A stretch of DNA of 64,000 bases, taken from Anaeromyxobacter terrae. GTDB lineage: Bacteria; Myxococcota; Myxococcia; Myxococcales; Anaeromyxobacteraceae. Of this stretch, positions 25,512-34,332 are shown in pieces. Each line of letters begins with the position of its first letter. The stretch's first letter is position 1. A model generated the notes under the pieces. The model saw only the letters and a program-made list of their open reading frames with translations. It made no database searches and was not told the DNA's origin. A program made the translations under genes and the position numbers. The stretch spans positions 39,163-103,162 of the forward strand of contig NZ_JALCYY010000015.1 of assembly GCF_022690685.1 (NCBI RefSeq), in the 5' to 3' direction.

Positions 25512-27482
25512 TCAGCGCGTCGCGGGCGCATTCGGCTTGACGTCGAGCACCGTCTTCATGACGCCGGTGGCGGGCTGATCCGTGAACAGGCCGTCGGGGT
25601 AGTAGCCGACGTGCTGCACCCCCATGCCGTACAGGCTGCGGATGTCGTCCGCGAGCTCCCTGCTGCCGATCGGACGATTGTCCTCGCGCCAGTCCACGGA
25701 CTGGAGCTCGAAGACGACCTTCTTCATCGCCCCCGGGCGGTCGTTCACCGCGTTCACCAGGTCGTGGAAGAACGCGGCCGGATCGGCGGCCCTCTCCATG
25801 TAGGGCATGGCCATGATGGCGGTGAAGTCGTAGCGCGCGATCGAGTTGTCGAGCGACTGCGAGTACCAGACCTCGGCCTTCGGGTTCAGCACCACGCGCG
25901 CGTACAGGTTCCTCGCGACCTTCAGCGTGGGCTGCTGCTCGCGCACCACGTCGGCCAGCTCCATCGCGAGATCGTCCAGGGCGTTGATCTTGAGGATGGT
26001 CCAGCGTCCGATCAGGTCGTCGCTCTTGCGGATCTCCTGGACCGATCCGGGCAGCCCCCACGCCTGGTAGGTCTTGAGCGCGAACGGGCTCGCGTCCTCG
26101 TAGTCGGACAGCGTGACGTCGTCGTGGAAGAGCAGGCCGTCGAAGGGCGCCGACCGCGCGAGGTCCTCGTAGATCTCGCGGACGGCCTGCCGCGCGCGCG
26201 CCGAGAACGGCGAGAGCCGGAGATATCCCATGTTCACGCGCCCGGTCTTCTCCCCGGGCAGCGTCACGACCCTGTCCCCGGCGGCCGGGTTGCTCGCCGG
26301 CAGCTCCCAGGACAGCGCCGGCATCCACGCGTACAGCCGCCTCACCTGCGTGCGCGTGCGGATCTGCCAGGCCACGCGGTTGAACAGATCCGCGCGCATG
26401 GGCATGTGGCGGCTCGGGAAGTACACCGCGTCCGCCGAGCCGTTGCCGTCGGGATCGGAGAAGGCCTGCAGGTAGACCGCGTTCACGCCCATCCGGGCGA
26501 TGCGGTCGAGCAGGTGGCTGAGGTTCCTCTCCTGCTGCGCGGGATCCGCGTCGTACACGTAGTCCAGATCCACGTGCATGATCTTCTGCGGGCGGTCGTT
26601 GTCGGAGAGGTTCTGGTTCCGGATGGTGACCTCGCGCTCGAGATCCCACAGCTTCATCCCGCGCTCGACCAGGATGCGGCGCAGCCCCCAGAGCGGCGTG
26701 TCGTGCATGTTGGCGCCGTCGTCCAGCGTGAGCCCGATGCGCATGCCGAGCCGCTCGGCGATCTCACGCGTGGTCTTGTTGTACCGGCCATAGGGCCACG
26801 CGATCACGCGCGGCGACTTGCCGGTGTGGCGGCGGATGAGCTCGCCGTTGCGCTCGAGATCCGCCTGCACGCGCTTCCGATACGCCGCCTCGTCCTCGTG
26901 GCGCTTCTCGTCCGGCAGGTAGCGGCGCGTCGTCGTCGCCGGCTGCATGTTGCCCTGCGGGTTGCCGAGGATGCCGCGGTGCAGGTCGAAGCTGTGGCTC
27001 CCGATCTCCACGAGCCCGCTCTCGCTCAGCTCGCGCAGCTCCTTCCAGGACAGCAGCTGCTCGCGGGGGAGCCTCTTCCCGTCGAAGTCCACCGTGCCCT
27101 TCTCTTCGAGCCAGCTCCCCACGACGTTGATGACGGCGGGGATGCGGAACATCTTCAAGACGGGCCAGGCGTGCTCGTAGACGGACTGGTAACCGTCGTC
27201 GAAGGTGATGAGCACCGCCTTGTCCGGGAGCGCCCTCCTGCCTTCGCGGCTGGCCAGCACTTCGCCGACGCTCACGAAGTGGTACCCGTGGTTGCGCAGC
27301 CAGTCCATCTGCCTCACGAAGTCGGTGGGCGTGACGGCGTACTGCGGCACCAGCGCCTGGGCCGGGTCGGCGACCTCGTGGTAGCTGAGCACGGTGAGCT
27401 CCTCTTCCGTGTCGGCCACGGTGCGCGCGGCCGGCAGCAGGAGGAGCAGCGCCCAGAGCAGGGGCAAGAGTCGCGTCGTCAT
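25512..27482 (-). CDS. pgaB: Poly-beta-1,6-N-acetylglucosamine N-deacetylase PgaB
   Basis: 656 residues from the ATG at 27482. A signal peptide (RLLPLLWALLLLLPAARTVA) is followed by a polysaccharide-deacetylase domain (about 30-290): VLSYHEVADP, LITFDDGYQSVYEHAWPVL, IGSHSFDLHRG and VIAWPYGRYNK. The C-terminal glycoside-hydrolase-like half (about 310-640) includes IMHVDLDYVYDADPAQQERNL and FDGLLFHDDVTLSDYED. PgaB partly deacetylates the exopolysaccharide in the periplasm for export. No lipobox cysteine is seen. No pgaA porin gene is in the window. Confidence 0.95.
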   Translation of the reverse strand: MTTRLLPLLWALLLLLPAARTVADTEEELTVLSYHEVADPAQALVPQYAVTPTDFVRQMDWLRNHGYHFVSVGEVLASREGRRALPDKAVLITFDDGYQSVYEHAWPVLKMFRIPAVINVVGSWLEEKGTVDFDGKRLPREQLLSWKELRELSESGLVEIGSHSFDLHRGILGNPQGNMQPATTTRRYLPDEKRHEDEAAYRKRVQADLERNGELIRRHTGKSPRVIAWPYGRYNKTTREIAERLGMRIGLTLDDGANMHDTPLWGLRRILVERGMKLWDLEREVTIRNQNLSDNDRPQKIMHVDLDYVYDADPAQQERNLSHLLDRIARMGVNAVYLQAFSDPDGNGSADAVYFPSRHMPMRADLFNRVAWQIRTRTQVRRLYAWMPALSWELPASNPAAGDRVVTLPGEKTGRVNMGYLRLSPFSARARQAVREIYEDLARSAPFDGLLFHDDVTLSDYEDASPFALKTYQAWGLPGSVQEIRKSDDLIGRWTILKINALDDLAMELADVVREQQPTLKVARNLYARVVLNPKAEVWYSQSLDNSIARYDFTAIMAMPYMERAADPAAFFHDLVNAVNDRPGAMKKVVFELQSVDWREDNRPIGSRELADDIRSLYGMGVQHVGYYPDGLFTDQPATGVMKTVLDVKPNAPATR

Positions 27483-27957
27483 CGGCGTCCGAACGTCCGT
27501 CGGGTCAGGAGTGGCAGAGGCTGCGAACGTGAGCGGGCGCCGCCACGGACAACCTGCGCTCGAAGTAGACGAGCGGCGCGGCATGATCTTCAAGTTGCCG
27601 GGGTGGCGTCAAGCCGCAGCCCGGCCATCCTGCCGTAGCGCCTGAAGGTTCGGGGCTGGACCCCGGCGTTCGGCCCGCCGCCGCCCACCGCCTCGACCCC
27701 GGGTGGCCGACGCTGTCCGCCGGTCACCTACATCGGGACCCCTCGCCCCCGAGACGTCCAGCCGGGACGGCGGGCCGGTGCGATGGCAGGTGGAACACCG
27801 GTCCAGGCGGCAGCGCCCCTCCCGACCTCGCGTCACGCACCACTCGAGCGCCGGCCGCAGCCTCCATCGCACGCCCGCGCCGTCCGTCCCACCCGCAGTC
27901 CGACGACGGCGTTCACCCTCCGTCTGCTATCTTGTGCCCTCCAGGCCAGGGGGGCCC
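27483..27957. other. Intergenic region between pgaB and M48 protease genes
   Basis: 475 bp between divergent starts; it should carry the pga promoter. A minus-strand frame at 27609-27872 contains a CSTCH string that imitates a haem-c site, but its overall wording (Arg/Gly/Ala) and lack of a ribosome site do not support a gene. No strong operator repeat was found. Confidence 0.45.
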
Positions 27958-29304
27958 ATGTCACTCGACCCGCGTCTCGTCTCTCCCAAGGAGAAGCAGC
28001 TCTTCGTCGCCGGCGCGATCCTCTCCGGGATCGCGTGGCTCGGAGTCATCGTCTCGCTCGTCGGCATCCTGTACGCGCTCCTCGGCGCGCTGTTCTTCCT
28101 CGCCGCGCACGCGCTCTTCCTCGCGCACGCCCGGACCAACGGGATCCGGGTGGACGAGCGGCAGCTCCCGGACCTGCACGCGCGGGTGCGAGCCGCCGCC
28201 GTCCGGCTGGGGATCCAGGAGCTCCCGGAGATCTACGTCGTCCAGGGAGGCGGGCTGCTCAACGCGTTCGCGACGAAGCTCCTCTCCCGCCGCTACGTGA
28301 TCCTGCTCTCCGACCTCGTGGACCACTGCGAGGATCCTCGCCAGCTCGACTTCGTCGTCGGACACGAGCTCGGCCACTTCGCCGCCGGGCACCTGAGGTG
28401 GAACCTCTTCCTGCTCCCGTACCGGCTCGTGCCGTGGCTCGGGGCCGCGTACTCCCGTGCGTGCGAGTACACCTGCGACCGCTTCGGCCTCGCGGCAGCG
28501 GGTGACCTCGAGCACGCGATGCGGGGCCTCGTGGTCCTCGCCGCGGGCGGCCGCATCGCCGCGCGGGTCGATCTCGCGGCCTTCACCTCGCAGCGCGACG
28601 AGGCCGGCGGCTTCTGGGCGACGGTCCTCGAGCTCACCTCGTCCCATCCGTTCCTCTGCAAGCGCGCCGCGGCGCTGCAGGAGCTGCACGCGCCCGGCAC
28701 CGTCAAGCCGGTCCGGCGCAGCGTCGCCGGCAGGGTCCTCGCGCCGGCGCTCGGCGCGCTCGCAGGCGGACCGGGCGCCGCGCCCATGATGATGGTCGCG
28801 ATCGTCGGGATGCTGGCGGCGATCGCGATCCCCAACTTCATCCGCTACCAGGTCAAGGCGAAGGACGCCGGGGCCAAGGCCGCGCTCGAGGCGCTCCACA
28901 AGGCGCAGGTCGCGCTCCACCAGCGGACCGGGAGCTTCCGCGAGCTCCAGGTCGGGGAGCAGCCGCCCACCGCGGCGCGGGTGACCTGGACCGACGCGGA
29001 GCTCGCGGCCGCGCGCGAGATCGGCTGGGAAGGCGCGGGCGCCGGGCACCACGTGTACACGGTCGCGGTCGGCGCGACGAAGGACGGGCGGCAGGCCCTC
29101 GCCGCGTGCGCCGAGAGCGATGCGGACGGCGACGGCGTGTACGCCGCCTGGATGATCTGGGAGCCGGTGAAGGACCGGAAGGGAAACCTCGTCGCGCCCG
29201 TGGCGCCCTGCCGGTTCCAGCCGAAGCTCGGCCGGGAGCCTGTGTTCTCGGCGAGCGACTCGCCCGGCGTCGCGGTCCGGGTGTCGCCCGACGACGTGTT
29301 CTAA
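27958..29304 (+). CDS. M48 metallopeptidase with C-terminal type IV pilin-like region
   Basis: 448 residues. Two N-terminal membrane spans (about 16-57) precede an M48 peptidase with HELGH at 136-140 and the third ligand in ACEYTCDRFG (Glu170). At about 277-302 the sequence MMMVAIVGMLAAIAIPNF-IRYQVKAK copies residues 6-30 of a type IV pilin helix but lacks the G/FxxxxE prepilin site. A pilin-like globular tail follows, including ESDADGDGVYAAWMIW. M48 enzymes degrade or process membrane proteins. The pilin part could anchor or present a domain. Its TAA stop lies inside the hairpin element that follows. Confidence 0.88.
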   Translation: MSLDPRLVSPKEKQLFVAGAILSGIAWLGVIVSLVGILYALLGALFFLAAHALFLAHARTNGIRVDERQLPDLHARVRAAAVRLGIQELPEIYVVQGGGLLNAFATKLLSRRYVILLSDLVDHCEDPRQLDFVVGHELGHFAAGHLRWNLFLLPYRLVPWLGAAYSRACEYTCDRFGLAAAGDLEHAMRGLVVLAAGGRIAARVDLAAFTSQRDEAGGFWATVLELTSSHPFLCKRAAALQELHAPGTVKPVRRSVAGRVLAPALGALAGGPGAAPMMMVAIVGMLAAIAIPNFIRYQVKAKDAGAKAALEALHKAQVALHQRTGSFRELQVGEQPPTAARVTWTDAELAAAREIGWEGAGAGHHVYTVAVGATKDGRQALAACAESDADGDGVYAAWMIWEPVKDRKGNLVAPVAPCRFQPKLGREPVFSASDSPGVAVRVSPDDVF

Positions 29305-29529
29305 ACGACCGAGCATTCGGAAACAGACAACGAGCGAAGCGAACCCGCCGGGGCGACACCGCGATAGCGGCGAAGCCGCCCGCGGTGGCGCACGGGACCC
29401 GGCGAGCAGGGTGGGGCCCCGACGAGCTCTGCTCGGCGGGGCGGGGGCGCAGCCCCCGTCAGAACATGGCTAAACGACAGCGCGATGCGCGACACCGAAG
29501 GTGATCGCGAATCGCGGACTGTCGTTTAG
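29301..29529. repeat. TA-flanked, hairpin-rich element (MITE-like)
   Basis: Ends are the 9-bp inverted repeats CTAAACGAC (29301-29309) and GTCGTTTAG (29521-29529), each containing a TA that could be a target duplication. Inside are hairpins at 29357-29387, 29416-29442 and 29442-29458. A 60-nt near-perfect palindrome at 29470-29529 has a GAA loop, and its left end repeats CTAAACGAC. No coding capacity is seen. It reads as a non-autonomous mobile repeat or a structured intergenic element. Confidence 0.55.
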
Positions 29530-29542
29530 AGTCCGATCAGGG

Positions 29543-29572
29543 CCTCACCCGGCTACGCCTCGCCGGGTGAGG
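29543..29572. terminator. Bidirectional terminator hairpin
   Basis: CCTCACCCGGC and GCCGGGTGAGG pair perfectly over 11 bp around an 8-nt loop, between the convergent M48 gene and the ChaN-like gene (stop 43 bp away). It sits outside the TA-flanked element. With that element it accounts for most of the 310 bp between the two stops. Confidence 0.7.
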
Positions 29573-29614
29573 TCTGCCCACCGGCCCGCCCGGTCCATTC
29601 CGGGGACGCCCTGC

Positions 29615-30526
29615 TCAGTTCGACGCCTGGCGCGTCCCGGCGCCGAGGTGGACCGCGAAGTCCGCCACCTCCCCGAGCCGCTCCGCTCCGGCGACCGGGA
29701 CCTCGAGGACGAGGCCGAGGGGAAGCGCACCCGCCGGTCCGTGGAACGACACCGCGGCACCAGGCGGCCAGAGTCCCTCCCCCGGCGCCGCCCCGGTGAG
29801 CAGCCAGACCGCCGCGACCTCGTTCCGCGAGAAGCCCGCCTCCACGAGCCGGGCGCCCACCGGCCTGCGCGACGCGGAGTCGTAGAGGTACCGGCCCGCC
29901 ATCAACGTGTGCGCCATGCCGCCGTAGGCGACGACGCGGGCCTCCGGGTACTCCCGCGCCGCCCGCGCGATGGCCGCGGCCATCGTGCCGTTCCGCGTGT
30001 CGGCCGCGAGCGCGCGCATGAGCGCCACCCGCGCCTCGTTCTCGTCGCTGGCCACGACGGCGCGGACCGCGGAAGGGTGCGCGCGCGCCCACCGCACGAT
30101 GGGCAGGTACGGCAGCGCCCCCCGTGGCCACGCGCCCGCGAGCGCCGCGCCGTCGCCCCCGTCGCGGTACGCGTCCAGCGCGCCCTGGACCCGGGCCGGG
30201 AGCTCGAGCAGCAGGACCGCGGGGCGGCCGTCGCGAGCATGCAGCTCACCGAGCAGCTCGGTGAGCCTGGCCGGCGGCTCCGCGAGGAAGTGGCTCTCTC
30301 CGACGAGCAGGATCCGCCGCGCCGCCAGCGACCCGACGAGCCCCTCGCGATCCAGCACCGAGGCCTGGAGCGCCGCGCCGGCACGGGCGAGCGCAGGCGC
30401 ATCCCGGGCCACCTCGGCGCGCGGGATCCGGCGCGGCGTGAGCGCGACCCGAACGCCACCCAGCACGGCGATCGCGGCCACGCTGGCGATCAGCGCGCGA
30501 TGACGCAGCCTCGAGGTCTCCAGCAT
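29615..30526 (-). CDS. ChaN-like exported protein
   Basis: 303 residues from the ATG at 30526 after GGAGGG. An N-terminal hydrophobic helix (ALIASVAAIAVLGGVRVAL) acts as anchor or signal. The body begins RILLVGESHFLAEPPARLTEL with the GExH motif of ChaN/EreA-like domains, then AVLLLELPARVQGALDAY and RVVAYGGMAHTLMAGRYL. ChaN family proteins are periplasmic and have been linked to haem or iron handling, but this one is divergent and the role is unclear. Confidence 0.7.
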   Translation of the reverse strand: MLETSRLRHRALIASVAAIAVLGGVRVALTPRRIPRAEVARDAPALARAGAALQASVLDREGLVGSLAARRILLVGESHFLAEPPARLTELLGELHARDGRPAVLLLELPARVQGALDAYRDGGDGAALAGAWPRGALPYLPIVRWARAHPSAVRAVVASDENEARVALMRALAADTRNGTMAAAIARAAREYPEARVVAYGGMAHTLMAGRYLYDSASRRPVGARLVEAGFSRNEVAAVWLLTGAAPGEGLWPPGAAVSFHGPAGALPLGLVLEVPVAGAERLGEVADFAVHLGAGTRQASN

Positions 30527-30710
30527 CAACCCTCCACTCCCAGTTGATACCCGCCTCGCCTCTCGGTCAAGCTCCGGTGTTCGGCGCGGGTGCCCCGGCG
30601 CGGTGCCGGAGGCCCGCCGCGCCCACGCGCGCGACGGGCTCGCGCCCTGGAGGCTCCCCCGCCCCTGCGACGAAACCCGGAGCGATTCCGGCAGGCGCGG
30701 CCGGGCCCAC

Positions 30711-30740
30711 CCGCCTCCACCCGCCTCCACCCGCCTCCAC
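30711..30740 (+). repeat. 10-bp tandem repeat upstream of SRAP gene
   Basis: Three perfect copies of CCGCCTCCAC, with degenerate copies on both sides. They end 50 bp before the SRAP start codon. The unit length is not a multiple of three and no gene spans it. Confidence 0.75.
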
Positions 30741-30790
30741 CGGCCTCCGGCTCGCCGGGCGAGGCTCGCTTCCTCTATCCTTCCGCCCTC

Positions 30791-31444
30791 ATGTGCGGCC
30801 GCTTCGCCCTCGCGACCCCCGGGATCGACGTCCTCGCCCACGAGCTCGGCGCCACCGTGAGCCGGGAACCCGCGCTCGCGTACCGCCCGCGCTGGAACAT
30901 CGCCCCCACCCAGGACCACTGGATCGTGCGCCTCGTACACGGGCGCCGCACGCTGGTCAGCGCCCGCTTCGGGATCGAAGGACACAGCGGACGCCTCGTG
31001 TTCAACGCCCGCAGCGAGACGGCCGCCGAGCTGCGGACGTTCCGTGACGCGTTCCGCGGCGGGCGCTGCGTCGTCCCGGCGGACGGCTTCTTCGAGTGGC
31101 AGGGCGGGCGCGGAGCTCGGCGGCCGCTCTGGTTCCACGCTCCGGACGGCGGGCTGCTTCTCTTCGCCGCCCTCGCGCTCGAGCAGCGGGGGGCGCCTGC
31201 CTTCGTCATCCTCACCACCGCCGCGAACGACCTCGTCCGGCCCGTCCACGACCGGATGCCGGCGCTGCTCTCCCGCGACGCCGCGGAGGAGTGGCTCTCC
31301 CGTCCCGACGCGGCGCTGCTCCGTCCCGCTCCGGAGCGCTGTCTCGTCTCACGCGAGGTCTCGGAGGCGGTGAACGACGTCGCTAACGACGGGCCCGAGC
31401 TGCTCGAGCCGCCGGCGCCCCGGGCTCAGCTGAGGCTGCTGTAA
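30791..31444 (+). CDS. yedK: SRAP-family abasic-site processing protein (YedK/HMCES)
   Basis: 217 residues. Met-Cys-Gly-Arg start places the nucleophilic Cys2. Asn72 and Arg74 lie in VFNARSET, Glu102 in FFEWQG and His153 in VHDRMPALL, all as expected. SRAP proteins form a thiazolidine crosslink with abasic sites in single-stranded DNA and protect them. The usual WGLIPxW motif is replaced by ARFGIEGHSGR, so this is a divergent member. Start is fixed by the need for Cys at position 2. Confidence 0.93.
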   Translation: MCGRFALATPGIDVLAHELGATVSREPALAYRPRWNIAPTQDHWIVRLVHGRRTLVSARFGIEGHSGRLVFNARSETAAELRTFRDAFRGGRCVVPADGFFEWQGGRGARRPLWFHAPDGGLLLFAALALEQRGAPAFVILTTAANDLVRPVHDRMPALLSRDAAEEWLSRPDAALLRPAPERCLVSREVSEAVNDVANDGPELLEPPAPRAQLRLL

Positions 31445-31610
31445 GAAGTCGCTTGGCCCGCGGACCGAACGTGGACCCCGCGAGGACGCCGACCGCCTCG
31501 AGGCAGGCTCGCTGACCGCGCGACGGCGCTGAAATACCGGTCGGGGAGCGGCGTACGGGAGAGACGCCACCGTGGTTCGGTCACGGCGGCGGTCACCGGT
31601 CCTCCCTGGG

Positions 31611-34256
31611 ATGCCCTTGAGACGAGCTCGACCGATTCCGAACCCCGTCGTCACACGCGCCGCCATCGCGGTCGCCTGTCTCTTCACCTCGTCCGGCGCC
31701 GCCGCGGCCTCGGACGCCATCGTCGCCCGGCGCACCTCCGGGCACCTCCACCTGGACGGCCGGCTCGACGAGGCCGCGTGGCGCGTCGCGCCTGCGTTCT
31801 CGGCCTTCGTCGAGAGCTTCCCGCGGCCCGGCGTCCCCGCGGATCCGCGCACCGAGGTGCGCGTCCTGTACGACGACGAGACGCTGTACGTCGGCGTCAC
31901 CTGCTTCGATCCGCAGCCGTCGGCCATCGTGAGGCAGCTCGCGCGGCGGGACACGGACCTCACCTCCGACCGCGTCGAGGTCGCGATCGACGCGGACGCG
32001 GACGGCCGCACCGCCGTGGACTTCAGCGTGAACGCGGCGGGGGTCCTCCGGGATCAGCTCCTCTTCGCGGACGTGAACTCGACGGACAGCTGGGACGCCG
32101 TCTGGGACGCCGCCGCCTCGATCGGCGCGGACGGATGGTCGGCCGAGATCGCGATCCCGTTCCGACAGCTCCGCTTCTCGGAAGAGCGGGAGCAGAGCTG
32201 GGGCATCGTGGTCCGGCGCTTCATCCCCCGAACCCACCAGGTGCTCGACTCGACGCTCGTCCCGCGCGAGGCGAACCCGGTCAACGCCGGCGGGCTGGTC
32301 GTGTCGCGATTCGGCCGCCTCGAGGGGCTCGTCGAGCTCCAGCCGCGCCACGGGTTCGAGCTCCTGCCCTACGTCGCCACGCGAACGACTTTGCGCCCCC
32401 AGTTCTCGGACCCCGGCCGCCCCGGGCCGAGGCTCCTCGATCCGGCGCTGGACGTGGGGCTCGACTTCAAGACCGCGCTCGCGAGGCGGCTGACGCTGAC
32501 GGGCGCGGTGAACCCCGACTTCGGCCAGGTGGAGACGGACAAGGTCATCCAGAACCTCCAGAACGCGGAGCCGTTCTTCCCGGAGAAGCGGCCGTTCTTC
32601 CTGGAGGGGCTCGACGTCTTCCAGCCGGTGGGGGCCGAGTACGGCTCCCCGCAGCAGCTCTTCTACTCCCGGCGGATCGGCCTCGACGCGCCCATCCTCG
32701 GCGCGGCCAAGGTGACCGGCGCCGCCACCTCTCGCCTCCAGATCGGCGTGCTCGACTCCCTCGTCATGGGAGCCGGGAACAGGTCGCTCGTGCCGGTCGG
32801 CTACACGAGCCCCGACTCCGCGACGCTCGCGCCGTACGAGGAGCGGCCGGACCGGCGCTGGCGCTTCCGCCTCGCCCAGCCGTTCCATCTCGGCCCGGAG
32901 GACGCGCTCCCCGGCGCGCACCCCGTCACGACCAACTACTTCGCAGCCATCGCACGACAGCGGCTCTCGGGCGGCTCGACGGCCGGCGCCACCTTCACCG
33001 CCGCGACGCCGCTCGAGCCGCGCTGCCTCCGGAGCGAGTTCCCGGGCGAGGCCGAGTACGCCGCCGCCGGCTGCGCCTCGCACGGCGCGAACGCGCTCGG
33101 GCTCGATCTCGACGTGCCCGGGGTCTGGGGCGGCTTCGCCCAGGTGGAGGCGTCGCAGGCCGTGGGCGGTCCGGCCGAGGGCCGCAAGCTCTGGGACGGC
33201 ACGGTGCTGCGCGCGGGCGACCTCGGCTTCGGCGGTCACATGCGCGCCGGGAAGCTCGGCGGCGAGCCCTGGCGCTTCGACGTCACCTACGTCTACGAGG
33301 ACCCGAAGCTCGACCTGAACGCGGTCGGCTTCCAGCCGCTGTCGAACTACCAGTGGGCCGATCTCGACCTCCACTACGTGCGCCCGAGCGGCCTCGGGCC
33401 GTTCCACGCCTTCCAGCTCGACTACAACCTCGACGTCAACTGGACCGCGGACGGCGAGTGGCTCCCGCGAGGCATCAACACGAACGTCTTCTCCAAGGTG
33501 CAGCTCCCCGGCTACCAGACGGTCGGCGTGCGCGTCGGCGTCGAGATCCCCCAGTACGACACGCGAGAGATCGCGGAGGCCGGCGTCCCGTTCGAGCGCA
33601 TGGGCGACGTCTTCGCCTCGCTCGTCCTCGGCTCGGATCCCAGCCGGGAGCTCCAGGCGAGCGGCGACGTCTTCGCGTACCGGGCGATGCGCCAGGGCGC
33701 GTTCGAGCCGATGACGGGGTGGGGCTGGGATCTCTCGATGAGCTGGCGGCCGCACCACCGGCTCGAGACCCGCCTCGACGGAGCGTTCGGCCACAAGCCC
33801 CAGGGCCCGCGCTGGGTCGAGACCCTCCCCGACGGCACCGCGATCTTCGGCCTCCAGGACCCGATCTTCCTCTCGCTGACGCTCCGCCAGCAGCTCGTGT
33901 TCACCCCCCGCCTCTCCGCCCAGCTGTATGCGCAGCTCTTCACCTCCGCCGTCCGCTACGGCCGGGACTTCTACGGCGCCTCGCTCCAGGGACGGTCGCG
34001 CCTGCCGCTCTCGGAGCTCGGGCCGACGCCCTACTCAGGCTCGCCCGACTCGCACGACGCCGTCGTGAACGTGAACGCGGTCGTCCGCTGGGAGTACCGG
34101 CTCGGCTCGACGCTCTTCTTCGTCTTCACCCGCTCGCAGAGCGAGCTCCCCTTCCGCGACGGGTCGGTCCCCTCCGGCATGGCCGCGCCCCAGCTGTTCC
34201 GGGGGCGGACGACCGAGTCGGTGCTCGTGAAGTGGTCGTACTGGTGGGACGCCTGA
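31611..34256 (+). CDS. DUF5916 outer-membrane protein with carbohydrate-binding-like N-terminus
   Basis: 881 residues from the ATG at 31611. The signal peptide (about 1-36) ends SSGAAAA. Residues about 40-230 are a CBM9-like sandwich (HLHLDGRLDEAAWRVAP, TEVRVLYDDETLYVGVTCFD). The rest is the DUF5916 region, with GAVNPDFGQVETDKVIQN and FFPEKRPFFLEGLDVF as its signature. Many amphipathic strands follow, as expected for a large outer-membrane barrel. The family is common in Myxococcota and Bacteroidota; the substrate is unknown. Confidence 0.88.
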   Translation: MPLRRARPIPNPVVTRAAIAVACLFTSSGAAAASDAIVARRTSGHLHLDGRLDEAAWRVAPAFSAFVESFPRPGVPADPRTEVRVLYDDETLYVGVTCFDPQPSAIVRQLARRDTDLTSDRVEVAIDADADGRTAVDFSVNAAGVLRDQLLFADVNSTDSWDAVWDAAASIGADGWSAEIAIPFRQLRFSEEREQSWGIVVRRFIPRTHQVLDSTLVPREANPVNAGGLVVSRFGRLEGLVELQPRHGFELLPYVATRTTLRPQFSDPGRPGPRLLDPALDVGLDFKTALARRLTLTGAVNPDFGQVETDKVIQNLQNAEPFFPEKRPFFLEGLDVFQPVGAEYGSPQQLFYSRRIGLDAPILGAAKVTGAATSRLQIGVLDSLVMGAGNRSLVPVGYTSPDSATLAPYEERPDRRWRFRLAQPFHLGPEDALPGAHPVTTNYFAAIARQRLSGGSTAGATFTAATPLEPRCLRSEFPGEAEYAAAGCASHGANALGLDLDVPGVWGGFAQVEASQAVGGPAEGRKLWDGTVLRAGDLGFGGHMRAGKLGGEPWRFDVTYVYEDPKLDLNAVGFQPLSNYQWADLDLHYVRPSGLGPFHAFQLDYNLDVNWTADGEWLPRGINTNVFSKVQLPGYQTVGVRVGVEIPQYDTREIAEAGVPFERMGDVFASLVLGSDPSRELQASGDVFAYRAMRQGAFEPMTGWGWDLSMSWRPHHRLETRLDGAFGHKPQGPRWVETLPDGTAIFGLQDPIFLSLTLRQQLVFTPRLSAQLYAQLFTSAVRYGRDFYGASLQGRSRLPLSELGPTPYSGSPDSHDAVVNVNAVVRWEYRLGSTLFFVFTRSQSELPFRDGSVPSGMAAPQLFRGRTTESVLVKWSYWWDA

Positions 34257-34332
34257 GCCCGACCCAGAGTTCCGCGCCGCACCAGCGGAGACCGCTCCCC
34301 GCGGGCGCCCGACCGGTTATCGTCCCAATCCG

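Noticed and set aside
27609..27872. Minus-strand frame with a CSTCH haem-c-like string
   Set aside because: Single short motif in G+C-rich noncoding DNA, no signal peptide, no ribosome site and no further cytochrome features.
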